From Syngnathus acus (lineage: Eukaryota > Chordata > Actinopteri > Syngnathiformes > Syngnathidae): a DNA stretch of 64,000 nucleotides. The stretch lies in assembly GCF_901709675.1 (NCBI RefSeq), contig NC_051089.1, positions 3,078,476 to 3,142,475 on the forward strand, written 5' to 3'. Positions within the stretch are counted from its first letter, which is position 1. Each line of letters begins with the position of its first letter. The notes below the pieces were generated by a model. That model saw only the letters and a list, made by a program, of their open reading frames with translations. It had not been told where the DNA came from and did not search any database. This document shows positions 35,404-46,015 of this stretch, one piece after another. Both the position numbers and the translations under genes were made by a program.

Positions 35404-36735
35404 CCAACCCTAACCCTAACCCTAGCTCTAATCGTAACCCTAACCCTAACCCCAGCCCTAACACTTGCCCTAACCCTAACCCTAACTCCAGCCCTAGCCC
35501 TAACCCTAGCTCTAACCCTAACACTAGCCCTAACCCTAGCCCCAACTCTAGCCCTAACTCCAACCCTAACCCTAGCCCCAAACCTAAACCTAACCCTAGC
35601 CCTCACCCTAACACCAGCCCTAACCCTAACACCAGCCCTAAACCTAATCCTAACCCTAACTCCAGCCCTAGCCCTAAACTAACCCTAATCCTAACCCCTA
35701 ACCCTAACCCTAGCTCTAATCGTAACCCTAACCCTAACCCCAGCCCTAACACTTGCCCTAACCCTAACCCTAACTCCAGCCCTAGCCCTAACCCTAGCTC
35801 TAACCCTAACACTAGCCCTAACCCTAGCCCCAACTCTAGCCCTAACTCCAACCCTAACCCTAGCCCCAAACCTAAACCTAACCCTAGCCCTCACCCTAAC
35901 ACCAGCCCTAACCCTAACACCAGCCCTAAACCTAATCCTAACCCTAACCCTAACTCCAGCCCTAGCCCTAAACTAACCCTAACCCTAACCCTAATCCTAA
36001 CCCCTAACCCTAACCCTAGCTCTAATCGTAACCCTAACCCTAACCCCAGCCCTAACACTTGCTCTAACCCTAACCCTAACTCCAGCCCTAGCCCTAACCC
36101 TAGCTCTAACCCTAACACTAGCCCTAACCCTAGCCCCAACTCTAGCCCTAACGCCAACCCTAACCCTAGCCCCAAACCTAAACCTAACCCTAACCCTAGC
36201 CCTCACTCTAACACCAGCCCTAACCCTAACACCAGCCCTAAACCTAACCCTAACCCTAACTCCAGCCCTAGCCCTAAACTAATCCTAACCCTAATCCTAA
36301 CCCCTAGCCCCAACCCTAGCTCTAACCCTAAACCCAACCCCAACCCTAACCCTAGCCCCAACCCTAGCCCCAACTCTAGCCCTAACCCTAAACTAACCCT
36401 AACCCTAATCCTAACCCCTAGCCCCAACCCTAGCTCTAACCCTAAACCCAACCCTAACCCTAGCCCCAACTCTAGCCCTAACCCTAACCCTAGCCCCAAA
36501 CCTAACCCTAACCCGAGCCCTCACCCTAACCCTAACACCAGCCCTAACCCTAACACCAGCCCTAAACCTAACCCTAACCCTAACTCCAGCCCTAGCCCTA
36601 AACTAACCCTAACCCTAATCCTAACCCCAACCCTAGCTCTAACCCTAAACCCAACCCTAACTCCAGCCCTAGCTCTAACCCTAGCCCTAACTCTAGGTCT
36701 AACCCTAATACAGCCTTAGCCCTAACCATAGCCCA
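35404..36735. repeat. large telomere-like CCCTAA-type array with higher-order repeat
   Basis: About 1.33 kb of degenerate hexamers (CCCTAA with CCCCAG, CTCTAA, CACTTG and other variants) on the + strand. A higher-order unit recurs: the marker AGCTCTAATCGTAACC is found at 35424, 35712 and 36018, giving periods of 288 and 306 bp (48 and 51 hexamers). The 475-codon open frame across it is repeat translation (P, N, S only), not a gene. Confidence 0.95.
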
Positions 36736-36771
36736 AACTCCTAACCCTACCTCAAGCCCTCAGCTTTTGGG

Positions 36772-37133
36772 AGTTGTATGGTTTTATGGGGCAGCACACA
36801 AGCAACTGTGTTGCAAATTTTCCCATGATAAAAATATTTTAGGTACCACTGGGATTTGAACTTGGGTCACTGTGGTGAGAGTCCTGAGCACTAACCACTA
36901 CACTCTGGAAACCTCGCTTATGCAGCATGGAAAATACGTATATGGTTTTATGGGGCAACACACAAGCAACTTGCAAATTTTTCCATGATAAAATATTTCA
37001 GGTACCACTGGGATTTGAACTCGTATCACTGCGGTGAGAGACCGGAGCACTAACCACTACACTATGAAAACCTCTCTTGTTTAGCATGGAAAATACATAT
37101 ATGGTTTAATGGACAACTCACAAGCGAAGTGAT
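36772..37133 (-). repeat. tandem 159-bp tRNA-Glu-like units, third block (2 copies)
   Basis: tRNA-like segments at 36842-36912 and 37001-37071, same orientation and spacing as the block at 34566-35380. They are followed by the same boundary sequence (GGACAACTCACAAG...GATCAGTGG) that ends the palindrome's right arm, so this is a duplicated block. Confidence 0.85.
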
Positions 37134-37447
37134 CAGTGGGCCCCAACCTTTTTTGCGCCACGGACCGGTTACGTGTCAGAAATATTTTCGCGGACCGGCC
37201 TTTATATAACTAAATAATACATTTATATAAATAAATAATACATTCATAATAAATATATAAATACAATGAAATAAAATGATACGACTGGCATAAAAACAAG
37301 TATAAACGACATAAGAATAAAACTCACCATTACGTTGAATTAGTGGGAGCACACGCTCAGTGAAACAAGCTCAGTGCTCCCACTAATTCAACGTAATGGT
37401 GAGATTTATTAATAAAACGTAATAAATAATAAACAAATAATTACTAA

Positions 37448-37510
<63 letters not shown>

Positions 37511-37668
37511 ATAGTCATTTTACTTGGTTTTATGCCAGTCGTATCATTTTATTTCATCTTATTTATATATGTATTATAAATGTATTATTTATTTATATAA
37601 AGGCCGGTCTGCGAAAATATTTCCGACACGTAACCGGTCTGTGGCGCAAAAAAGGTTGGGGACCACTG
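37134..37668. mobile_element. foldback hAT-type non-autonomous transposon, 535 bp
   Basis: Ends are CAGTGGGCCCCAACCTTTTT and its complement, the CAGTGGTCCCCAACC terminus of a vertebrate hAT family. Inverted repeats extend about 160 bp inward with few differences. The centre contains a second inverted repeat (37325-37402, ACTCACCATTACGTTGAATT and complement) and an AAAT microsatellite at 37441-37512. No transposase is encoded and no 8-bp target duplication is evident. Confidence 0.85.
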
Positions 37669-39691
37669 CCCTAAATTATAATATCAAACATGAACTAATT
37701 CTGTCACCAATGTTTGGTCACTAAATCAACACTGACTTGTATTTCAGTAGCACAATAGAAGAATTGGCCATCGAAAGTTGTTTCTTCTCCCTGGAGTGTA
37801 ACGGTGAACGTAGCACCATTTCTGATCTTCCCATCTATTGTGAACAAACATAAAAAAGCCTAAACAAAATTAAAAATCTTCTACTTAGCGTATTCCCTCC
37901 TGGAGGCCTTGAATATTATCGATCCGTGTTGTTTTGCGGCGACTTTCTCCCTCATCTATCTTGCTTTGAGAGGCCGGCTTCTCATCATTTTCACCCTGAA
38001 ATGTGAGCATTGATTGGGGGCTCCTCCGAGCCCCGGCTGGCAGACACCAGCTGCAACGCCGCCCGGCTGCCTGTTAACCCGGCGACCTTGAGGAAACTGC
38101 AGCCAAGCAGTTTGCAACAAGGAGGGACCACGCTGTCCCTGTCGTCTAACTCGTCCTCGCCCTTGTTGTTTGTGAATTAATCAGAGCAACGCAGAGACTC
38201 TCGTCTGTTCTCGTGTTGATGTTTTGTCCCGCCCTCCTTCTCTTCTTCCTAGGAGACACTGCGCTTTGCTCGACATCAATTTATTCATGTCGGGACACGC
38301 AGACGAGTCTGTCTTTGAAATGACATGACATGCTTTAAGCCGCTAAAAAGTGTGCAAGATCGCTGTGGTTAAATTCATGACGTGGCCGCTAGGGGCCACT
38401 GCTCACCCACCGGTTTTTTTCCTCTTGTGCTTTTTTCTCTGGTCTTTAATGCAAATGCCTGAACAACGCAATCCCAACACAATAGATGTTGGATCACACG
38501 CTCATAACAAAGACAGTCGATGTATGCACATAAATATTCATCTCAAACAACGTCAAAGCTTCTGCGGCCTCGCGGCAAGCCCAGATGTAAATTTCCACGC
38601 GAGCGGTCAGTTTGCGTTTGTTCTCGCCACTTGTGGATTAAAATGAAAAGAAATCAAAAGATGAAAAGATGAAAATAAAATAGATGTCATATTACCTTTA
38701 GCCTTTGTCAGTCGGGAATGTTGCTCGGGCTCTCAAAAAAACAGCCCCTATGGGAAGCCCACATTTCGACTGCTGATATGCTGTTATTCATTTTAACTTC
38801 TAAACCTTAACCCCACTTTAATTCTCGCATAACTTAACTACAGTTTGCAAAATTGAGATCAGGTGACATCAAGTCACCCAACACAATCATTTCCAGACGC
38901 AGTTAGTTCACAGTGAATGAGAAAAGTGATTATAATACCATTGTGATGATGATGGAAAAAAAAAGGCCTCTTTTAACAAACTTGATTAGACTCTCGCACA
39001 TGCTAGGCAGCAGCCTGGAAAATTCTAAATATAATTCTCGCTCTGCATCTTTTATTCTCCCTGCGGTCGTGTGAACCTGTCGACGCCGATCACAAGCGAG
39101 ATCCGAATTCAAATGAAGCAAATCAATCAAACGACTCTCTCATTCACCTCCCCGCCGGCGGCTGCCATTAACGACGAGCTAAAACCGGAATGTTTGTCCG
39201 CCTTCCTTCCGTGAGCTGTGGGACGGCGGGCGATACAGACGGGCTCAGGTGTGCTTCTGCTTTACCGCTTACCTTTGCTAAAGCTTTACAAATCACCACA
39301 CCCAGCGGTCGCCCAACTGGCGGGACACGCGACCCCTCCCAGCGTCAACCCTGTCGTAGCCTCAATTAGCCGGGAATTAAAATCCTGCTCCACCGGATGG
39401 GATCCATGTGGGGCATCGCTCCTTAATTACCGCCATGCTCTATGTGCTGATTGTGCACAGGAAACAAATTCTGCAGCCTCTGCCCCGCCGCGGTTCCGTT
39501 GGAGCTTTTATGGAATCCTTCAAATCAGCGGGTTGACTAACATTTGCTGTTCAACTAATTTGAATACACACAGTGTCTCTCTGTTCTTCCACATCTTCTC
39601 CGTCCTCGGATAAAAGTATCCTCTCATTGAAGTAACAGTTTTTTTTGTGCTAGTTTTATACTCATTGGCTGCCATATTATGTTATGGGTAA
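37669..39691. other. intergenic, no gene seen
   Basis: Unique-looking sequence with moderately GC-rich stretches at 37975-38170 and 39060-39400. Nothing coding is recognised. CGCTAGGGGCCAC at about 38387 resembles a CTCF core. Confidence 0.5.
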
Positions 39692-39890
39692 AGTAATGGG
39701 CAAATGAAGCTTCATTTTTGTTTCATGAACCAGTTGTATTTTTCGACTGCTCTCGGTGGTACTGTTGGTTTAAGAACCTGCACGCTAGTGTGATTCAACC
39801 TGGATGATGAACAGAGAATGCCATCTAGAGGGCTAAATAAACACGACTGGGTCATGAATCATTTTGAAGCTTCATTTTCCCATCACTACA
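39692..39890. mobile_element. short palindromic transposon (GAAGCTTCA family), copy 2
   Basis: Ends AGTAATGGGCAAATGAAGC and TTGAAGCTTCATTTTCCCA with CATCACT form terminal inverted repeats. Internal TTTCATGAACCAGTTGTATT faces the diverged GACTGGGTCATGAATC. One CTCF-like core is visible near 39819-39834. Related to copy 1 at 20311-20489. Confidence 0.75.
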
Positions 39891-42800
39891 AATGTAATCT
39901 GGAGTGACAGTGGATGGACTGGCATGGGTCAGGACAAGCACTGGAAAGCAACTTACATATAAAATCATTGAATAACAATAGTCGACCTTCATGTCATCAC
40001 AATACATTCCACACACCAAAGCCCTTTGACGTTTCTGCAGCGACCATTTGGCACAAGTAATATGGCCTTGCCAAAACCCAAAAGTAAAACAATCTAACAT
40101 CGCTCAGTTGAGTTCTTAAGTGCCTGCGGATAAAGTCATGTCACGCTTGTCGCTCAGTGAAGAGGCGGGGTCTAATGAGATGCTATGCATGTCATGTCAT
40201 GTTGCAGTCTGAAGAGCACATCCCGTCGCCTGCGTCCCATCTGGTTGGCGACTTCAGTGTGATTCAGCAAAAATTAGACCACTGGTCCCTTGATGCTCAC
40301 TAAACTGAGGTCTTTTGAGGTATTGGATTTTGGAATTATGGTTGATTTGGAATATTGACTGGTTTCTGTCTATAAACTTGATTCAATAGTCCCAATTTAC
40401 AACACACGCAAAGCATCCTTAGACAATCCTTTATTAGAAAAAGCGAAAAAAAAAATTCTGACCACTTATTGATCAAATTGTGATGATAAACACAGACATG
40501 ACAGTTGCTGATAAAGGTCAAGGTTAAACTATCTAAATGTTAAACTATCTTTTAATATGCTCCATTATGTTTTCAGTGCTGTTTGGCCATATAACAAAGG
40601 AAAAAAAAAAAACAGGGCCAGAGTTAAATCCAATGTGTGATTTTCTACAGCCAACAAAAGAATGTTGAGGACCACTCCATGCATAAAATAGGCAAGGCTT
40701 CCCCTAAGAAATCACACAACACCTTTTCCGTTTGGTCTTTTCTCTCTGCACCTGTGTGGAGCATTCAAAACCTGAAGAGCCTCTTTGAAAGTCCACCGAT
40801 GGGCCCAGAAGAGGCTCTTGCACCAAGGCCTTGAATCGGCTCTGATATTCTGCAATTATTGCTGCGGGATGTGGGCGCATACGCGTCCTTGTGTTATTTT
40901 AGTCCTGCTTTTTGAGTCACATCGACAAGTGAGGGAAGAGCATTTGGGCTGAAAACAAAATTAAGCGTGCTGGAAAACTTCCATCGGCTCGTCAAGTCCA
41001 AGGACAAGGAGGGTCATGGGCGTTGCTGGGTGTTTGACTGACAGGTGACAGCCCGGGTGAGCCAAGGCGCAGTGGCGTTGACATGGCGGCAAGGGACTGC
41101 TGCCACCAAAATGCTGAGAAGCAGGAGAGACAACATGGAAGGTTACCTTCAGGATGACTGAACAAGTTTGGAGACTGAAATGTAGAAGAGGCAGATTTTG
41201 TTGACTTTCCAAGCGACACATTTTTTACGATAAATTTGAGCATCCTGAAAATGGGCAAGCGAAGCACTGATTTTCAGGTTTCAAACTTGGGTAGGGTTTT
41301 AAAATCAGGGTTTCAAGACAATTGTGTTTTTTAAAAGCAGGTTTTCGAGGCGGTATTAGAGTTTCAGAAAGCATCTTAAATAGGCTTTAGGCAAACGAGA
41401 TCTTGGAGCCGATCACCAGCGGGTTTAAAAAAATATTAGTCTTTCGAGTTAGGGTCACGAAAGTCAAGGGTTCAAAGTAGGGCTTCAAGGCAGGATTGGA
41501 GTTTCAACCCCTTGAACTCAGTTGAGCCATTTAGAGAAGTCCAAAATACAAAAACTGGTTCACGAAGCCTCTTGAAGCTTCATTTTCCCAACACTGCTAG
41601 CTATTTAGGCCCCCTACTGGCAGAGAAATGTACCACATGTTCCTTCTTGCCGCTGACACGCTTCAAAGACACATTTTGTAAGCTCCAGACAGCAACGTTT
41701 TCCAGCTCTTTCCAGCCTGGAAACAAAGTGGCAGTCGAGGCCTGATACTTGAATCGTCCAACTCCCTCTTCCATGTGTTCCCTCGGCTGGTGCTGTCGTA
41801 AAAAAAAAAAAAGCTAAGCAGCCTGTTGAGCTGCTGGTATTTGATCAATGGCGAGCCTCCTTTTGTGCTGCAAAGCGACACATAAAAGAGGCTGTTATCG
41901 GCTCGCCAACATCAGCCTCAGAGAGCGACGAAAACCGGGCCTGTCGAAAAGGCCGGCAAGTAGACGGCGGGTTGCGAGGGCCAGGTGGCGAGGGGTTGGC
42001 GCGGGGCGGGTCAAAGCCTTGCCACGAGCCTTTACAGCTGTCACCCACCATCTGGAGAGAAGCACTCAGAGACGGGAGGGAGAAAGATTTGCGGCAGAAA
42101 CGACGTAAAAAAAAAGAAAATCGGTTCTGATGGTGCCAGTGATGGAATTGGACACAGGCAATGGCGAAGGGCAACAAGCGAGCTGCCGCCCTGCAGCCAA
42201 ATGAGGCGGCGGGGAGACATAAAGCGAAGCATTCAAGAAGAACTCGTGGATGCGTTTGAACAGGGCTGGAGCCAAGCCACCAGCAGCAGCACCTGAGCTC
42301 CCACAAAGACGGCGGATTCATGGATCTGTGGGGGGCTTTTAGACATGCTCAACATTCAAAATGGTGCATTTGCCATGTGAAAACTAGCACTCGTGCTAAT
42401 CATGTACCTCCTTTTTTGTATCAAACACTGAGCATGATAAAGTGATATTTTCAGAATGTTTTTCTCTGCAAATTAAAACAGACAATTATAAGGTCAGGGT
42501 TACAAATCTGATTCAGGATTCGAATCAAGGCTTAGAATTTCACACTATATTCTTTATTCAGCTTTTTTAGATTAATAACTCCGATGCTCTATAGACTTGA
42601 TTTTAAGTGGAGAGATGCCCGGAAGTCTTATTTACCCATTAATAAAATAAAAATAAGTTGACGAGAATAGCCGTCGACGAGATCCTGCGTCATCAATGAC
42701 AATTACGAGTATTGTCGTCGCTGGCATACAAAGAGTTAATATTTCGAGAAAGTTCTAAGTTAGGGTTTCAGAAGTGATTTGTTTTCAAAGTAGGTTTGAA

Positions 42801-45354
42801 TTTAGGGTTCAAAGCTAAGGTTTCGGGTTTTGTGCTAATGCTAACGTCACGTGTTTGTTGTTTGCGTCATAATTGACACAGTTTGACATTTTCGGCGTCA
42901 TTGGCTTGGAATAAAAGAAAATTGGTGTAAAGGAAGTGATGATTTGTGATAGGAGCCACGATTTGAGGAAATAACACATTTCGTATGGGATCAATGAGAA
43001 CTAAAAAAATCATGCGTGCTTACAAAGATGAATCGGCTTGTGAAGTGTGACACAATGCTTGAGGGTTGGGTCTTCATCTATTCATTTATTTTTTTTACAC
43101 ACAACTCGGGGCGATGACGGTATGGCAAAAAAAAAGGTTGCCGAGACGCAATTGCACATATCGGCTGCAATTAAAGTGCCGCTAGCGTCGACAAAAATAG
43201 TGGCACTTCTTTACTAGATGGGGGGAATTTGGAAAATCATTTGACGACTTGTCTGCTCCTTTAGCATCACGCCTGCAGGGGATACCCTCGAGCTGGGGCT
43301 GTAAACAAAAATATACATCTTCTAATTTTTATTTTATGAAGATTAGGCCACGTGTTTTAAAAAGACTTTATTTGTCCCAATTACAATGACAGCCCTAAAA
43401 GCGGGCGGCCAACATTCACGGTTCAGCCGAACGACTAATGAATGAAGATGAAGTGCCCTGCGTGAAATTTCGGAAGCCATTTTGTGCCTGATGGCGGCGG
43501 GATGGTCGACCGCTAATTTTTTACAAGTCTGCTTAATAAGGCTCTCGACAAAACGGCGGGTGACGAGAGCGTTAGAGATTAAATTTACGGCGTCGTTAAC
43601 TTTGCTATTGTTAAACGTTAATGGCTGACGATTTTAAAGTTTTATTCAACGATAGCCCCTCCCCCTCCTGCCACTGCCCCTCAACACCAAAAGTGTCTTT
43701 GTCAATGAGGTGGAGTGGTTTTCCTGATTAAAAACAACTATTATTGTTAAAATAATGACATATTTGATCCCCCCTCCATAATTCTGAAACATGAAAATCT
43801 GAATGGGATCACTTTATGAGTATCCGATTATATCACGGCCATATTTTCAAGGTGAAGTCTTAACATTTTAAATGATTAGAGCTAAACCTTCCACCCGAAA
43901 TCCTCAATGCATCACACTGTAATCTGCTAATTTACGGTAAATGTGTAAATTTACACTGTAAATTAAAATAAATTGGCAAATTAGCCATTGAAGGAAATAA
44001 CTGTAATTTAACGTCATGAATCAGCATAAATTTAAGGGTGGATTCCGCCAATATTTTTCTCTATTTCATAATAAAAGCAAATCAGTCATACCTCACAGAT
44101 AAAGCTCACTCAATACAAACGGTAAATAACTGTAATTTGATATTTCACATTGGTAATGCCGCACGGAAGGTAGCGAGAATATTTTGGCATCATGCCGTGA
44201 ACGTACTAATGAGGCTGCGACATCATTTGGAGCCCAGTTTGCCATCTTTGACTCTCCAGCCGCATTAAGAAATCAAGCACCTTTATCTATGACCCAGTTT
44301 GTTGCGCTTGATTTGCACAGTATATTACCATCAGCTCCAGCTGCTTCGGAAAGGAATGTTGTTTTTATTCCCAGTCGTGCTATCATTGAAAACGATCAAG
44401 TTCAAATATTTGCAAAGAAAACGATTCCACCATCTAAAATGGTGACTTCATCTTTGGTGCCCTTTAGCTATTGCACATTTATTTTATGAGCAGGAACTTT
44501 TGATGTTCTCTCCACTTAATCTTCCATTAAGAAAAAACAAAAACAAAACAAATAATTATATAATTAATGCTGCAGTTTACAAGTACAACAAAGTTTCTTT
44601 TGTTTTTGCTTTCATATGCCGCTACGTGACAATTAATCCTTCAGAGAACGTGGGGGAAAAAAATGAAACGAGAAATAGAGTGGACATTTTTATCATAACA
44701 GAACTTTGAACTCAAAGTCAAAAATGTTAGTTTGCAGCAGCTGCGACCAAAGTTAGCGATCAAGTTGAGAAAGAAAGAGTGTCCGAGGTTCCGTTCAGTT
44801 CCGCTTGCAGCTTTAATTAAACTTGAGAAGCAAGATTTATATATTGTATCAGTCGGTAGAAAGGCCCTTTGAACAAATGTCAAATTTAGCCTGGGATCTT
44901 TGTACAATTGGGGGACGGTGGATACACGTTTTCCTCCCGAATGCCCCTCATGACTCATCTGCCTCGGCGTTTGATTTTTGAAATAGAAAATAAAGACAGT
45001 ATAGCCCCAGTGACAGAGGAGACGAGCATCAGATCTCCCAAAGCCTCTGAAGTAAAAGCGAGGGGGAAAAGGACTTCCTGTGTGCAAGAGATTAAATCAA
45101 ATCTCATTTGTGATATCAAAGATTAATAACGCTACACACATTGGACAGCACTAATCCAGCAAGTATAGTGACACTGATTTATTTCTACACTGGTGTGCAC
45201 ACCCTATACTAAATTTTAAAATTAATTTTTCTATCCGTCAAATTAATTCATCTTTATAATGGGGTATAGTGTATGTTAAAATTTTAAAATTTTCACTTAA
45301 ATACATTGATTTTATTGACATTTTGTAGTGATGACATAACGAAGCTTCAAAATT
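39891..45354. other. intergenic, no gene seen
   Basis: Includes a half copy of the GAAGCTTCA element (about 41550-41600) and GGGTTTCAA-type patches (41270-41520, 42495-42560, 42750-42830). Unique blocks at 41880-42300 and 43370-43640 could be regulatory. A weakly hAT-transposase-like frame lies at 44184-44489. No supported gene. Confidence 0.5.
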
Positions 45355-45357
45355 GTC

Positions 45358-45800
45358 AAGTCAAGTCAAGTCAAGTTTATTTGTATAGCCCTAAATCACA
45401 AGCAGTCTCAAAGGGCTTCACATAGACAAAAATTGACAATTATTCTCAAAGCATCCCCTGATCTTAAGCTCCCAAAAGGGCAAGGAAAAACTCAAAACCC
45501 CTGCCCGGGGAAAATGAGAAACCTTGACAAGGGACCACAGATGGAAGGATCCCCCTTTCAGGATCACCAGGTTGTAATGGATGCAGAGAGGGCACAAATA
45601 ATACATAATATGAAAATCAAAAGTAGATGTCCAAGTCAGAGCGAAGGGCTGCCAGAGGAGCCCTCTGCTATCCTGGCTGTGGAGGTTGAGCTGCAGTTCC
45701 CCCAACCTGAATTAGCCCACAAGAATCCAGATAGCCGCTGTCAGCTTGGGTGCCACCTAACCACCTCCCCGGCCGGGGAGGGGGGGGGGGAGAGAGAAAA
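45358..45800. repeat. fish interspersed repeat starting (TCAAG)n TTTATTTGTATAGCCC
   Basis: Begins with five TCAAG units and TTTATTTGTATAGCCCTAAA, then AAAGGGCTTCACAT and a GGCAAGGAAAAACTC motif, a pattern I recognise from many teleost genomes as a high-copy interspersed repeat. It ends in a poly-G run at 45780-45791. The 150-codon frame across it is not a gene. Its class is not determined. Confidence 0.65.
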
Positions 45801-45824
45801 CAAAACAAACTCCGGCCGAAATTG

Positions 45825-46015
45825 CTTCATGAACCAGTTGTATTGTTCTATGTATTTCTTTATGTATCTTTATAATATCGTATAGTGTAAGTTAAAAATT
45901 TTAAATAAACGTGCTTAAATTAAATTGAAAATTTTTTAACACATTTATTTGGGCCTTTTGTAGTGATGTGCTGATCAAGCTTCAAAATTGCTTCATGAAT
46001 CAGTTGTATTGCTTG
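45825..46015. mobile_element. GAAGCTTCA-family transposon remnants, copies 3 and 4
   Basis: GCTTCATGAACCAGTTGTATT at 45825 and GTAGTGATG...AAGCTTCAAAATTGCTTCATG at 45961-46010 match the ends of the copies at 20.3 and 39.7 kb. Another fragment lies at about 45325-45350, so a copy may have been split by the interspersed repeat. Confidence 0.55.

Noticed and set aside
35292-36719. 475-codon open frame rich in Pro, Asn and Ser
   Set aside because: It is the translation of the CCCTAA-type array; composition and period follow the DNA repeat, with no start context or homology.
45433-45885. 150-codon plus-strand frame
   Set aside because: Lies inside a high-copy fish interspersed repeat and matches no protein I recognise.
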